64,000 nucleotides of DNA from Gammaproteobacteria bacterium (lineage in GTDB: Bacteria > Pseudomonadota > Gammaproteobacteria > Chromatiales > Chromatiaceae). Made by a program: the position numbers and the translations under genes. The notes under the pieces were generated by a model that was given only the letters and a program-made list of their open reading frames with translations, made no database searches and had not been told where the DNA came from. Below, piece by piece: positions 1-10,080 of the stretch. Within the stretch, counting starts at the first letter, position 1. Each line of letters starts with the position of its first letter. Location of the stretch: contig JAGRGQ010000008.1 in NCBI GenBank assembly GCA_020445405.1, forward strand, positions 1 through 64,000. Reading direction: 5' to 3'.

Positions 1-34
1 TTATCAGGATGCGTTTGTGTTGTAAAAAACCCAT
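1..34 (-). CDS. fabI: Enoyl-ACP reductase FabI, N-terminal fragment (runs off the left edge)
   Basis: Only the first eleven codons are inside the window. Read on the minus strand from the ATG at 34-32 they give MGFLQHKRILI, which matches the start of FabI (E. coli FabI begins MGFLSGKRILV). A GAGGAG ribosome-binding site lies just upstream at about 41-46. FabI is the NADH-dependent enoyl-[acyl carrier protein] reductase that finishes each round of fatty-acid elongation in the cytoplasm. It diverges from a peptide-type ABC importer; in E. coli fabI also sits beside a peptide-type importer locus (sap). The call rests on eleven residues plus the ribosome-binding site, so it is good but not proven. 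Confidence 0.75.
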   Translation of the reverse strand, partial: MGFLQHKRILI

Positions 35-427
35 TGGAACTCCTCAGCTGATCGAGAATTACCGCCACTGCAGTACAGATGATCGAATAGTTGCTAAATC
101 TACCGAAAACCACAATAAAAATCCCGCTCTATGGTTAAAATATATTGATTAATCCTCTATCCTGGCTACCGTTCTCCAAGCAGCCACCATCCGGCGAAAT
201 CCCTCACTGGGCTGCAAAATCGCAGGGGTAGTTACTTAAAGGCGGCCGAGGGTCTGCTCCGGGCAGTGACTGACTCGGTAAATCTACCCGAAATCGCCTT
301 TCGAACTCCACCTGCCCAGCGTGTCTGCGAGAGAACTATTGGAGTAATCTGCACATCATAAGAATTGCCGGGCTTCAGCGGTAATCGGGTAAAATATTGC
401 TCACTATTCATCCGCGCGGGTAAATTA
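35..427. other. Divergent intergenic region between fabI and the ABC importer
   Basis: No convincing gene is present. The stretch around 107-160 is AT-rich and is the most likely place for the promoters of the two divergent units, but I could not match a clean -35/-10 pair on either strand. Confidence 0.4.
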
Positions 428-2623
428 ATGACAGTGCACCAGATACAGATGAACACAATAGGGTGGATCTGCCTGTGGCTGTTTGTCTGGCTTGCGAGTG
501 GTTGCAGCGACAGGATTTGGAACAATCCATACCCTGCCGCTGAATCGAATCAGAATATTCTGTACAGTTCTTTTTCCGAACGCCCCAAACATCTCGACCC
601 GGTACGCGCCTATAGCTCCAATGAGTACGAGTTTATCGCTCAGATCTATGAGCCCCCGCTGCAGTATCATTTTTTGAAACGGCCGTACCAACTGGTCCCA
701 CTCGCGGCCGATAGAGTGCCGGTCGTACGCTACTATGACAATAAAGGCGGCCTTCTGCCCAACGACGTGGATGTCAGTAAAATCGACATCAGCGAGTACG
801 AGATCACTATAAAACAAGGAATGCTTTACCAGCCCCATCCGGCATTGGCAAGGAATAGCAGCGGGGATTACATCTATCACCAGCTGGATCAGGAACAGAT
901 CGCGGCCTCCAATACACTCGCCGATTTCCCGCTGACCGGTACCAGAGAAGTGACTGCGGACGATTTTGTCTATCAGATCAAGCGGCTGGCGTTTCCGAGG
1001 CTGAACTCGCCCATCGCCGGAATTATCGGTGAATATATTGTCGGTTTTTCTCAATTTGGCGAAGAGCTGACCAGCCTCCACGACCGGTGGCAAGCGCAGC
1101 GGGGAGGGGACAGCAGCAGATACTTCGATTTGAGACCTTACAAAATTGAAGGCGTCGAAATTCTGGACAGATATCGCTTCCGCATCCGGCTCAAGGGGAA
1201 GTATCCGCAGTTTGTATATTGGCTGGCCATGCCTTTTTTTGCTCCCATGCCCTGGGAGGCGGACGCCTTCTATGCGCAGCCCGGCCTGGAAAAGCGCAAT
1301 ATCAGCCTGAATTGGTATCCGCTCGGCAGCGGTCCTTTTATGCTTGAAGAGAACAATCCGAACCTGCGCATGGTGCTTTCCGTGAATCCCAACTTTCACG
1401 GGGAAACCTATCCCGCGGAGAGTGAGCCAGGTGACAGGGAGCAGGGGCTGCTGGCGCACGCCGGTAAGAGCCTGCCCTTCATCGGGCGGGCGGTATACAG
1501 TCTGGAGACCGAGTCAATTCCATATTGGAGCAAATTTCTGCAGGGATATTACGACACATCGGGCATCTCCTCGGACAGTTTCGATCAGGCGGTACAGTTT
1601 TCCGCGCAAGGCGAAGTCGGCCTGACCGATCCGATGATAGAGAAAGGGATCAGGCTGAATACCGCGGTTACATCCTCCGTGTTTTACATGGGCTTCAATA
1701 TGCTTGATCCTGTCGTCGGCGGGGACTCGGAATCTGCGCGCCTGTTGCGACGCGCGATCTCCATTGCCGTGGATTACGAGGAGTATATTTCCATCTTCAA
1801 CAACGGACGCGGCGTTGCCGCTCAGGGACCGATACCACCGGGGATATTTGGTAATCGTGAGGGCGCGGATGGCGTCAACCGTTATGTCTATGAGCTTACA
1901 GAAGACAAAATCCGGCGTAAGGGGATCGAGCAGGCCAGAGATCTGATGAAACAGGCAGGTTATCCGGAAGGGAGAGACCTGAACACCGGAAAATCCCTGA
2001 TTCTTTATTACGACACCACATCTTCCGGTCCTGACGGCAAGGCGCGGCTTAACTGGATGCGCAAACAGTTTGCCAAACTCGGGGTGGAACTGGTGATCCG
2101 TTCCAGCGATTACAACCGTTTTCAGGAGAAGATGCGCGAGGGTACCGGACAAATATTCATCTGGGGATGGAATGCGGACTATCCAGATCCGGAGAACTTT
2201 CTGTTTTTACTTTATGGTCCCAACGGCAAGGTGGAACATGGGGGTGAAAATGCGGCCAATTACAGCAATCCCGAGTTCGACCGGCTGTTCGTACAGATGA
2301 AGAATATGGAAAACAGCCCGCAGAGACAGTTGATCATCGACCGTCTGGTGGAAATCGCGCGCCGCGATGCGCCCTGGGCCTGGGGCTTCTTTCCGAAGGC
2401 ATTCTCACTTTCGCACGCCTGGTACGGCAATGTAAAACCGAATCTTATGGCAAACAACACCCTCAAATACAAATGGATCGACGCCAGACTGAGAGAACGT
2501 CAACGGGTACTGTGGAATCCGCCTGTGGTCTGGCCGCTGCTGCTGCTGATGGTTTTGCTGCTGTTGTCCGCGGTTCCCGCAGTCCTGCTTTACCGACGCC
2601 GTGAGAGGAGCGCAGCACGATGA
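428..2623 (+). CDS. Peptide-type ABC transporter substrate-binding lipoprotein with C-terminal membrane anchor
   Basis: A 731-residue solute-binding protein of the SBP_bac_5 (oligopeptide/dipeptide) family. It begins with a lipoprotein signal ending in LASGC (Cys26), so the mature protein should be lipid-anchored. The family features are visible: an early segment SFSERPKHLDPVRAYSSNEY, an internal LNWYPLGSGPFML, and IFIWGWNADYPDPENFLF near the end. ATG 428 is preferred over an upstream in-frame TTG at 365 because the signal peptide then starts with a short N-region; ATG 449 is also possible. The last 36 residues form a Leu-rich transmembrane helix followed by YRRRERSAAR, an unusual second anchor for this family. 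The stop overlaps the next start by 4 bp, so translation is probably coupled. The substrate is probably peptide but cannot be told from sequence. Confidence 0.88.
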   Translation: MTVHQIQMNTIGWICLWLFVWLASGCSDRIWNNPYPAAESNQNILYSSFSERPKHLDPVRAYSSNEYEFIAQIYEPPLQYHFLKRPYQLVPLAADRVPVVRYYDNKGGLLPNDVDVSKIDISEYEITIKQGMLYQPHPALARNSSGDYIYHQLDQEQIAASNTLADFPLTGTREVTADDFVYQIKRLAFPRLNSPIAGIIGEYIVGFSQFGEELTSLHDRWQAQRGGDSSRYFDLRPYKIEGVEILDRYRFRIRLKGKYPQFVYWLAMPFFAPMPWEADAFYAQPGLEKRNISLNWYPLGSGPFMLEENNPNLRMVLSVNPNFHGETYPAESEPGDREQGLLAHAGKSLPFIGRAVYSLETESIPYWSKFLQGYYDTSGISSDSFDQAVQFSAQGEVGLTDPMIEKGIRLNTAVTSSVFYMGFNMLDPVVGGDSESARLLRRAISIAVDYEEYISIFNNGRGVAAQGPIPPGIFGNREGADGVNRYVYELTEDKIRRKGIEQARDLMKQAGYPEGRDLNTGKSLILYYDTTSSGPDGKARLNWMRKQFAKLGVELVIRSSDYNRFQEKMREGTGQIFIWGWNADYPDPENFLFLLYGPNGKVEHGGENAANYSNPEFDRLFVQMKNMENSPQRQLIIDRLVEIARRDAPWAWGFFPKAFSLSHAWYGNVKPNLMANNTLKYKWIDARLRERQRVLWNPPVVWPLLLLMVLLLLSAVPAVLLYRRRERSAAR

Positions 2624-3597
2624 TGGCGTATATTGTCAGGCGGGCTATCTACTCGATTCCGATACTGATCGGTGTGAATGTTCTCACTTTTCTGCTGTTT
2701 TTTGTGGTCAACTCTCCGGACGATATGGCGCGTATGAACCTTGGGCTGAAGCGGGTTACGCCCGAGGCGATCGAGAACTGGAAACAGGAGCGCGGTTATC
2801 ATCTGCCACTGCTGTATAACGCATCTGCACAGGGAACAGCCAGGCTCACGGAGACGGTCTTCTTTCAGAAGTCGGTCAAACTGTTCCGGTTCGAATTCGG
2901 ATCTTCCGACAGCGGCCGGGATATCGGTTACGACATATCCCAACGTATGTGGCCCAGTCTCGCAATAGCCGTTCCGGTTCTGATAGTGGGACTGCTGGTA
3001 AATATCAGTTATGCATTGTTGATCGCATTTTTTCGCGCCACATATATCGATTTCTGGAGTGTTGTGCTGTGCGTCGTGATGATGTCCATTTCTGGCCTGT
3101 TCTATATCATCGGTGGCCAGTATCTGATAAGCAAACTGCTCCATCTGGTGCCTATATCCGGCTACGATACCGGTTTAAACTCAATCAAGTTTCTGATACT
3201 GCCGGCAATCATCGGTGTTATCGGTGGTATCGGTTCGGGAACGCGCTGGTACCGCACCCTCTTTCTTGAGGAGATCAACAAGGATTATGTCCGAACGGCG
3301 CGTGCAAAGGGTCTGTCCGAGACCAGGGTCCTGTTCCGCCATGTGTTGAAAAATGCATTGATTCCGATTCTCACCGGAGTGGTGGTTATATTGCCCCTGC
3401 TGTTCATGGGCAGTCTGATTACAGAGTCCTTTTTCGGTATTCCGGGACTGGGAAGCTACACCATCGACGCAATCAACAGTCAGGACTTCGCCATCGTGCG
3501 TTCAATGGTGTTTCTTGGTTCGGTGTTGTACATTCTTGGGCTGTTAATGACGGATATCTCCTATACCCTGGTGGATCCCCGGGTGCGGTTGTCATGA
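2620..3597 (+). CDS. ABC transporter permease, DppB/OppB type
   Basis: A 325-residue inner-membrane permease. The N-terminus (YIVRRAIYSIPILIGVNVLTF) is the typical first helix of DppB/OppB/YejB proteins. The cytoplasmic EAA loop that contacts the ATPase is at residues 217-249 and contains INKDYVRTARAKGLSE. The protein ends with the family-typical YTLVDPRVRLS. It overlaps the binding-protein gene by ATGA at its start and the next permease gene by ATGA at its end, so it is part of a tightly coupled importer operon with genes at 428-7034. Confidence 0.93.
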   Translation: MMAYIVRRAIYSIPILIGVNVLTFLLFFVVNSPDDMARMNLGLKRVTPEAIENWKQERGYHLPLLYNASAQGTARLTETVFFQKSVKLFRFEFGSSDSGRDIGYDISQRMWPSLAIAVPVLIVGLLVNISYALLIAFFRATYIDFWSVVLCVVMMSISGLFYIIGGQYLISKLLHLVPISGYDTGLNSIKFLILPAIIGVIGGIGSGTRWYRTLFLEEINKDYVRTARAKGLSETRVLFRHVLKNALIPILTGVVVILPLLFMGSLITESFFGIPGLGSYTIDAINSQDFAIVRSMVFLGSVLYILGLLMTDISYTLVDPRVRLS

Positions 3598-5006
3598 TCT
3601 CCCAGCTGGTCATACTCTGGACCGACGCGCTTATTTTTCTGCTGATCACTCTGGCTGTGGCGTTCGGCGTGTACGCCTCGCGCAAGGCCCATCTTCGACG
3701 CCCGTGGGGCCTGGTCGTGCGCAGTCGGGTCGGTGTCGGAACCATGGTAGTACTCGCTTTTTATTTAAGTGTAGGAGTGCTCGATTCGATTCATTTTCAT
3801 CCCGCCGCTGAATCCCCTGACAGCGCCGGAAAGGTAATATACTCATCCGAGATCATAAGTCTGTTCGACAGCATGGTCTCCGGGCTCAGGGCCCGGCAGG
3901 AGAAAACCTACTCGGCACCGCTGGCTACCCACCTGTACGCGAAGGAGAGCACGGAACAGGCCGATGGCAGTACGATCCGGGATTTTCCGCGCCTGGAGCA
4001 TGGCGGTTCTCATTTGAGCGACCCGGATCAGAGAGATGCAGATATTGTCAGACTCAGTGCCATCGGTATCCTCAAGGGACTTGCCGTCAGCGTCGTCGCG
4101 GCGAATATATTGATCGTACTGCTTGCCGTTGCGGCGCGCAGAACCTTTGGCGAACGGGCAAGAGAGGTTCTGTCAGCCAACACCGAGATACCATGGCGCG
4201 TTGTGCTGACGGTGCTTGGCATGATGCTGGTGATCACTTTCTGGAGCGCCGAACTCGCGTCCAGATACCATATTCTGGGCACGGACAAGGTAGGGGAGGA
4301 TGTCTTCTACCAGGCACTGAAGAGTATCCGCACCGGCCTGGTAATCGGTACATTGACCACTTTGGTAATGCTGCCGTTGGCGATAATGCTGGGAATCATG
4401 GCAGGCTACTTCCGTGGTTGGGTGGACGATTTGATCCAGTACGTCTATACAACGCTCAACTCCATTCCGGGCGTACTGCTGATTGCCGCCGCCATCCTGA
4501 TGCTGCAGATCTATATGAGCAACCATGCAGAGGAGTTCAACAGCCTCGTCGAACGGGCGGATCTGCGACTGCTGTTTCTCTGCATAATCCTCGGCGTCAC
4601 CAGCTGGACGGGCCTGTGCAGGCTGTTGCGGGGCGAGTCGATGAAACTGCGTGAAGTCGATTACGTTCAGGCTGCCAACGCTTTTGGTGTCAGCCATCTG
4701 CAGATCATCGGCAGACATATTCTGCCCAATGTTCTGCATATCGTTCTGATCACGGTGGTGCTCGATTTTTCCGGTCTGGTGCTGGCTGAAGCGGTTCTCT
4801 CCTACGTCAATATAGGCGTCGATCCGACTATGAACAGCTGGGGGAACATGATCAACAGCGCCCGCCTGGAGATGGCGCGCGAGCCCATCGTCTGGTGGTC
4901 GCTCGCAGCAGCAATGATTTTTATGTTTACCCTGGTGCTTTCCGCCAATCTGTTCGCGGATGTGGTGCGCGACGCATTCGATCCGCGCCTAGGCAGCAGT
5001 CGGTGA
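3594..5006 (+). CDS. ABC transporter permease, DppC/OppC type, with long periplasmic loop
   Basis: A 470-residue inner-membrane permease and the partner of the DppB-type permease just upstream. The transport core is in the second half, with the EAA loop at about residues 345-380 (LREVDYVQAANAFGV then GRHILPNVLH) and a C-terminal NLFADVVRDAFDPRL typical of OppC/DppC. It is much longer than the usual 300-residue DppC. A roughly 100-residue polar stretch (about 62-162) lies between the second and third predicted helices and should face the periplasm. The start ATG overlaps the previous stop; the stop is 15 bp before the ATPase gene. Confidence 0.92.
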   Translation: MISQLVILWTDALIFLLITLAVAFGVYASRKAHLRRPWGLVVRSRVGVGTMVVLAFYLSVGVLDSIHFHPAAESPDSAGKVIYSSEIISLFDSMVSGLRARQEKTYSAPLATHLYAKESTEQADGSTIRDFPRLEHGGSHLSDPDQRDADIVRLSAIGILKGLAVSVVAANILIVLLAVAARRTFGERAREVLSANTEIPWRVVLTVLGMMLVITFWSAELASRYHILGTDKVGEDVFYQALKSIRTGLVIGTLTTLVMLPLAIMLGIMAGYFRGWVDDLIQYVYTTLNSIPGVLLIAAAILMLQIYMSNHAEEFNSLVERADLRLLFLCIILGVTSWTGLCRLLRGESMKLREVDYVQAANAFGVSHLQIIGRHILPNVLHIVLITVVLDFSGLVLAEAVLSYVNIGVDPTMNSWGNMINSARLEMAREPIVWWSLAAAMIFMFTLVLSANLFADVVRDAFDPRLGSSR

Positions 5007-5021
5007 TGCAGGAGACCGGGA

Positions 5022-7034
5022 ATGAGTAAAACGCTGCTGAGGATCTCCAATCTGAAAACCCGCCTGGGCGATGCCGGTAATCCGGTATACGCTGTGGATG
5101 GCGTTGATATTGAGGTTCGAAAGGGTGAGGTTTTCGCGCTGCTGGGTGAGTCGGGCTGCGGTAAATCGATGACCGCTTTGTCGGCCATGCGTCTTCTACC
5201 CCCCTCAGGCACCATTGTTGAGGGGCAGGCCTATCTGGGGGATACCAGCCTGTTCGACCTACCCGAAAGGGAGATGCGCAGAGTGCGCGGTGGCCGCATG
5301 GGTATGATTTTTCAGGAGCCCATGACCTCATTGAACGCGGTGGTCACAATAGGGGAGCAGATCGGGGAAGCGGTTCGGCTGCATGATCGTGACAGCCGGG
5401 ATGCCGTTTCGCGCCGGGTGGTGGAATTGCTGCGTTCGGTCGGTATTCCCGACCCTGAGCGCCGTGCGCGTGAGTACCCGCATCAACTCTCCGGCGGTAT
5501 GAAGCAGCGGGTAATGATTGCTATCGCGCTTGCGGGCAGACCCAGTCTGTTGATTGCCGACGAGCCCACCACCGCACTTGATGTGACCATCCAGGCCCAG
5601 GTGCTCTCTCTGCTGAAGGATCTTCAGCGTGACACCGGTATGGCAGTATTGCTGATTACCCATGATCTGGGCGTGGTGTCCGAGGTTGCGGATCGGGTTG
5701 CGGTGATGTATGCAGGCCAGATCATAGAGCTGGCAGAGACGCGAAAATTTTTCCGGCAACCGGCCCACCCCTACAGCAGAAAACTGTTTCGCTCGCTCCC
5801 GAGTCTTGGCAATCGGGGACAGGAGCTGGCGGTGATCGAAGGCTCGGTACCCCGTCTGAATCAACGCTTTTCCCGCTGTCGGTTTCGGGAACGCTGCGAT
5901 CAGGCGCAGGAAATTTGCGCACAGCAGGCGCCGGCATGGTCGGAAACCGCGCTGGGCAGCGGTGTACGCTGCCATCTGTTTGAACATCTGCCGGCGCTGT
6001 CCGCACTTTCCGGCAAGAGAGCGACGGAAAATCACGCTGGCTCAGCTGAACAGGCCGGGAATCTGCTCGAAGTAGAGGGACTGAGGGTCCATTTCCCTAT
6101 TCACAAGGGTGTGTTAAGGCGTGTAATCGGTCATGTGAAAGCAGTCGACGATCTGTCACTCTCTATCGCGCAGGGTCGTACCATGGCGCTTGTCGGCGAG
6201 TCGGGTTGCGGCAAGACGACAGCGGGTAAGGGGATACTTCAGCTGATTCGGCCGACAGCGGGAAGTGTCCGCTTCGATGGTGATGACCTGACCCGTCTGC
6301 CGGCCGGGAAACTGCGTGCCCGGCGTGCCGATATGCAGATTATTTTCCAGGATCCGGTGGCTTCGATGAATCCCCGTATGCTGGTGGGCGATATCATTCT
6401 TGAAGGCATGCAGGCTCAGAAAATAGGTGTAAGCCGGACTGAACGGCAAGCACGAATCAGAGATCTGCTCGATCGGGTCGGACTCTCGGTGGATGCCGCT
6501 GACCGTTACCCCAACGAGTTTTCCGGCGGCCAGCGCCAGCGCATCTGCATCGCCCGTGCTCTGGCCGTCGATCCCCGTTTCATTGTTTGCGACGAACCGA
6601 CCAGTGCACTGGACGTTTCGGTTCAGGCTCAGGTACTGAACCTGCTGAAGGATCTCCAGCATCAGCGCGGCCTCTCCTATCTCTTTATCACGCACAATAT
6701 AGCGGTCGTCTCCTATCTGGCGCACGAAGTGGCGGTAATGTATCTGGGACGAATCGTCGAACAAGGCACGGTGGAGGAGGTGCTGCAGTCTCCGCGCCAT
6801 CCGTATACGCAGGCGCTGCTGTCAGCGGTACCGGCCATAGATCCGGTGCTGGGACGCAGCGTGATCCGGCTGGAAGGTGACATGCCGTCACCCGCCAATC
6901 CACCCAGGGGATGCCATTTCCATCCGCGTTGCAATAAGGGGGTCGACAGCTGCCGGTCCGCCTACCCGGATCCGGTCCGGCTCAGTCAGACACACAGAGT
7001 GAGCTGTTTCAGGATTGAACCGGAATCGATTTAG
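5022..7034 (+). CDS. Fused dual ATP-binding protein of the peptide ABC importer (OppD-OppF type)
   Basis: A 670-residue protein with two complete ABC ATPase halves, as in YejF. First half: Walker A GESGCGKS at 42-49, signature LSGGM near 157, Walker [13 protein letters not shown] near 180. Second half: Walker A GESGCGKT near 392, signature FSGGQ near 500, Walker [11 protein letters not shown] near 523. Each half ends in the oligopeptide-family C-terminal extension with paired cysteines ([28 protein letters not shown]), which in OppD/DppD-type proteins can hold an iron-sulfur cluster. The ATG has a GGAG ribosome-binding site about 8 bp upstream. It powers the importer formed by the two upstream permeases. 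Confidence 0.95.
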   Translation: MSKTLLRISNLKTRLGDAGNPVYAVDGVDIEVRKGEVFALLGESGCGKSMTALSAMRLLPPSGTIVEGQAYLGDTSLFDLPEREMRRVRGGRMGMIFQEPMTSLNAVVTIGEQIGEAVRLHDRDSRDAVSRRVVELLRSVGIPDPERRAREYPHQLSGGMKQRVMIAIALAGRPSLLIADEPTTALDVTIQAQVLSLLKDLQRDTGMAVLLITHDLGVVSEVADRVAVMYAGQIIELAETRKFFRQPAHPYSRKLFRSLPSLGNRGQELAVIEGSVPRLNQRFSRCRFRERCDQAQEICAQQAPAWSETALGSGVRCHLFEHLPALSALSGKRATENHAGSAEQAGNLLEVEGLRVHFPIHKGVLRRVIGHVKAVDDLSLSIAQGRTMALVGESGCGKTTAGKGILQLIRPTAGSVRFDGDDLTRLPAGKLRARRADMQIIFQDPVASMNPRMLVGDIILEGMQAQKIGVSRTERQARIRDLLDRVGLSVDAADRYPNEFSGGQRQRICIARALAVDPRFIVCDEPTSALDVSVQAQVLNLLKDLQHQRGLSYLFITHNIAVVSYLAHEVAVMYLGRIVEQGTVEEVLQSPRHPYTQALLSAVPAIDPVLGRSVIRLEGDMPSPANPPRGCHFHPRCNKGVDSCRSAYPDPVRLSQTHRVSCFRIEPESI

Positions 7035-7085
7035 CGCTTCTGCTTTGCCACCGTTCTGCCATTCGGATCGCTGTCGCAGAATGTC

Positions 7086-8630
7086 TCAACGAACAGCTGT
7101 TTCTGCGGTTATTGCCGCCGCTGCCTCGGCAACCACGCTGTCGTTCAGTATGATCAGTTTCTGACCGGGCTGAAGGGTGTCACCGGCAGCAATGCCGTTC
7201 CATCGTGCCAGCGCTTCATGATCCACATTATAGCTCCGGGCGATCGCCCAGAGTGAATCGCCGCTGCGAACCGTGTAGATGGTTTTTCTACCGGAAATCC
7301 CGACTTGCCGTTGCCTTTGTGCGACCACAGGAAGCGGGCGACTGGTCTCAGGTACCGGGCCCGGAATTAACAGATGCCGGCCGGCGCGGATCATGTTGCC
7401 TTCCAAACCATTTGCCAGTTTCAGGGTGTCTACCGTGGTTCCATGTCGGCGTGCAATGCTTCCCAGGTTGTCACCGGGCTGGATGGTATACCGCAGCGTC
7501 GGACTGTTCCCGGTCCGGTTGATCGCGGTGACCCGCAGCCGCTTTTTCGGATCCAGCGCTACCAGGTTCTGCTTGAACATCTCGATGTTTTCCAACGGCA
7601 AAATCAGACGATGGGGACCCTGAGGCGCAGTGGCCCAACGGTTGAAAGCCGGGTTTAGTTGCAGCAGTTCATCGATTGAGAGTTCGGCCATTCTCGCGGC
7701 GAGTGTCAGATCGAGCTGCGCCTGAATATCGACGCTGTCGAAAAGCGGCTGGTTTGGAATGCTGGTAAGCCTGGTTCCGAATGCTTCAGGCTCTTCAACC
7801 ACCTTGGCCAGCGCCAGTAGTTGAGGAACATAGCGCCGGGTTTGCCAGGGCAGGTCGAGAGACCAGAAGTCGGTCGATTTACCCTGCTCGCGATTTTTCT
7901 GCATGGCCCGGCGTACCGTTCCCTCGCCGGAATTGTACGCTGCCAGCGCCAGGTTCCAGTCGCCGTCGAACTGTGCCGCCAGCGATTGGAGATAATCGAG
8001 AGCCGCCTCGGTGGCAGCCACGACATCCAGTCTGCCGTCGTACCATGAGTTCTGCTCCAGTCCGAGCATCTTTCCCGTCGATGGCATAAACTGCCAGATT
8101 CCGGCGGCATTCTGGGAGGAGTATGCAGTGGGAATGAAGGCGCTTTCGATCGCCGGCAGGAGCGCCAACTCCATCGGCAGTCCGCGTCTGTCCAGTTCCT
8201 CCACAATATAAAACAGGTAAGGGCGTGCCCGCTCCTCGATTTGAGGCAGGTGATCGGGGTGGTCGTGGTACCATTCCAGCTGGCCCGCTATCCTGGACTC
8301 GTCCTCCAGTGTCAGCTCGAAGCCGTGCCGGATACGGGTCCAGAGATCCACCTCCGCAAGCGAATCTATCTTGGTTGTGGAGGTTGTCTCCGGTAGATTC
8401 CGGTTCTGCAGCCAGAATTGCCCGGACGGCAGGGCATCGAAAGCATCCGGAAGATTCCAGTCCTGCAGCCAGGTCTGTTCCGCCCGCGCGACATCGGACT
8501 CTTCTGGATCGTCACCTGGGGATTGTGTTGAATCGGTGGCAGATCGCGCAGGCATGCTGCCGTTGCAACCTGAAAGCCCTGAAAAAGCTATGAGGCAGAG
8601 GATCGCAAGGCTGTATCTGGTCGTAGGCAT
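7086..8630 (-). CDS. mltD: Membrane-bound lytic murein transglycosylase D
   Basis: A 514-residue lipoprotein that cleaves peptidoglycan glycan strands from the outer membrane. The start ATG at 8630 has AGGTG five bases upstream; longer in-frame starts at 8648 and 8681 lack this. The signal peptide ends in a lipobox LSGC. The SLT domain shows the catalytic glutamate in LLPAIESAF and the family signature AAGIWQFMPSTGK, then LALAAYNSGEGTV. Two LysM repeats follow (starting YTIQPGDNLGSIA and YTVRSGDSLWAIA), which bind peptidoglycan. It converges with the ABC importer and diverges from the yafS-like gene, as mltD does relative to the yafS/rnhA/dnaQ region in E. coli. Confidence 0.95.
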   Translation of the reverse strand: MPTTRYSLAILCLIAFSGLSGCNGSMPARSATDSTQSPGDDPEESDVARAEQTWLQDWNLPDAFDALPSGQFWLQNRNLPETTSTTKIDSLAEVDLWTRIRHGFELTLEDESRIAGQLEWYHDHPDHLPQIEERARPYLFYIVEELDRRGLPMELALLPAIESAFIPTAYSSQNAAGIWQFMPSTGKMLGLEQNSWYDGRLDVVAATEAALDYLQSLAAQFDGDWNLALAAYNSGEGTVRRAMQKNREQGKSTDFWSLDLPWQTRRYVPQLLALAKVVEEPEAFGTRLTSIPNQPLFDSVDIQAQLDLTLAARMAELSIDELLQLNPAFNRWATAPQGPHRLILPLENIEMFKQNLVALDPKKRLRVTAINRTGNSPTLRYTIQPGDNLGSIARRHGTTVDTLKLANGLEGNMIRAGRHLLIPGPVPETSRPLPVVAQRQRQVGISGRKTIYTVRSGDSLWAIARSYNVDHEALARWNGIAAGDTLQPGQKLIILNDSVVAEAAAAITAETAVR

Positions 8631-8767
8631 AGTACACCTGAATATCATGTCACGGCCGCCCTGTGGGCAAAACAGGCGCAAGTATATACTTAAAGTCCGG
8701 AAAATGCCTAAACCCGCGTTGTAATCACCACGGGAGTCGCTTTTGTAGCAGTGTGGCCAAGCAGATA

Positions 8768-9532
8768 ATGGAACATACCGATCGCGTAAATCACTGGTTT
8801 TGCCGCTATCCGGGCAGCGTTTTGCTGGAGCAGGAACGCAGCTGTCTGGAGGCGGTCAGCCATCGTTGTTTCGGCTATTATCTACTGCAGGTCGGATCGA
8901 TCGGGGGAGAGGTGCCGGGACTTGTTCCCAGTCGTCTGCGATCCCGGATTATGGTGGCTCCGGAAGGGCCGGCGACAGCTTCGCCCGGCTGGATCCGGGG
9001 CAGACCGGATCAGCTCCCGATTGCCAGCGACAGTGTGGATGTGGCGTTGTTGCTTCACACCCTGGATTTTTATCAGGATCCACATCAGACTCTGAGGGAG
9101 GTGGACAGGGTGCTGATCCCGGAAGGAAGAGTGATTATTGTCGGATTCAACCCGTGGAGCCTGTGGGGTCTCAGGCGACTGTTCAGAAGTCGGTCGAGTC
9201 GCGTTCCCTGGAGCGGGCGGTTTATTTCAATTCACCGAATACAGGACTGGTTGTCGCTGCTGGGCTTCGAAATTGAGTCAACCTGGCCATTGATGTTCCG
9301 GCCTCCGCTGCGGCAGCGCGTGTTGATGGAGCGGCTTGACCTGCTGGAGCGGTCCGGAAAACGTTGGTGGCCCGCGTTTTCCGGTGTTTACGTGGTGGAG
9401 GCAGTGAAACGGGTTTCGACTCTGACTCCGATAAAGCCTTCGTGGAAGTTGCGCAAACCGATTCTCGGCGGACGCGCCATAGAGCCGACAACGCATGCGC
9501 CGTTAGGCCGAAATGGGGGCGGAAATGGCTGA
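8768..9532 (+). CDS. SAM-dependent methyltransferase, YafS-like
   Basis: A 254-residue class I methyltransferase. The motif region [20 protein letters not shown] followed by [20 protein letters not shown] is the methyltransferase-11 pattern around motifs II-III; the N-terminal glycine-rich SAM loop is poorly conserved ([13 protein letters not shown]). The substrate is unknown. The neighbourhood mltD - methyltransferase - rnhA - dnaQ matches E. coli mltD-gloB-yafS-rnhA-dnaQ, which supports the YafS assignment; gloB is absent here. The 3' end overlaps the rnhA start by 8 bp. The ATG at 8768 was chosen over an upstream start at 8663 that would lie inside the divergent promoter region. Confidence 0.82.
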   Translation: MEHTDRVNHWFCRYPGSVLLEQERSCLEAVSHRCFGYYLLQVGSIGGEVPGLVPSRLRSRIMVAPEGPATASPGWIRGRPDQLPIASDSVDVALLLHTLDFYQDPHQTLREVDRVLIPEGRVIIVGFNPWSLWGLRRLFRSRSSRVPWSGRFISIHRIQDWLSLLGFEIESTWPLMFRPPLRQRVLMERLDLLERSGKRWWPAFSGVYVVEAVKRVSTLTPIKPSWKLRKPILGGRAIEPTTHAPLGRNGGGNG

Positions 9533-9959
9533 ACGGGTCGAAATTTTCACCGATGGTGCCTGCAAAGGCAATCCGGGCCCGGGCGGCTGGGGGGTCGTTA
9601 TGCGCTATCGGGACAAGGAAAAGGAGCTGTACGGCGGTGAAGCACATACCACCAACAACCGGATGGAACTGCTGGCGGTTATCCGGGCGCTCGGTACGCT
9701 CACCCGGCGGGTGCCCGTTCGCATAACCACAGATTCGCAGTATGTCAAAAAGGGCATCACCGAGTGGATAGTCAACTGGAAGAGGAATGGTTGGCTAACC
9801 GCCGCCAGGAAACCTGTTAAAAACGCGGATTTGTGGCAGCAACTGGACCAACTTGTAGCCGCCAACGACGTGGCCTGGGCCTGGGTAAGGGGTCACAACG
9901 GGCACCCTGACAACGAACGCGCCGATATGCTGGCGAACCGCGGGATAGAAGCACTATAG
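9525..9959 (+). CDS. rnhA: Ribonuclease HI
   Basis: A 144-residue RNase H that removes the RNA strand of RNA:DNA hybrids in the cytoplasm. The four catalytic acidic residues are visible in order: the Asp of [15 protein letters not shown], the Glu of NNRMELLAV, the Asp of TTDSQYV, and the final Asp of [18 protein letters not shown] 9525 sits just after GGGGGCGGAA; an in-frame ATG at 9513 would add four residues. The start lies inside the end of the yafS-like gene, suggesting coupled expression. Confidence 0.96.
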   Translation: MAERVEIFTDGACKGNPGPGGWGVVMRYRDKEKELYGGEAHTTNNRMELLAVIRALGTLTRRVPVRITTDSQYVKKGITEWIVNWKRNGWLTAARKPVKNADLWQQLDQLVAANDVAWAWVRGHNGHPDNERADMLANRGIEAL

Positions 9960-9976
9960 AAGGAGCGGGATTAATG

Positions 9977-9992
9977 GCATGCGCGCGCATGC
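9977..9992. repeat. Perfect 16-bp palindrome GCATGCGCGCGCATGC
   Basis: A fully self-complementary 16-mer lies between rnhA and dnaQ, with an alternating CG core. It is not followed by a T-run, so it is not a standard terminator. Function is unknown; it may be a protein-binding site or a cruciform-prone spot. Confidence 0.6.
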
Positions 9993-10080
9993 AGCGGTGC
10001 GTATCTTAACGCGCTGACGCCGACCCTATCCGGGGCGCCGGGGATGCCTGATAAAATCAGCACAGTGGAAAATTTTTAGC

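Noticed and set aside
425..1459. Long minus-strand open frame opposite the binding-protein gene
   Set aside because: It is antisense to a clear SBP_bac_5 gene, has no recognisable motif, and arises from codon bias of the plus-strand gene.
8741..8768. GTGTGGCCAAGC resembling the D-arm of a tRNA
   Set aside because: No acceptor stem, anticodon arm or T-loop is found around it.
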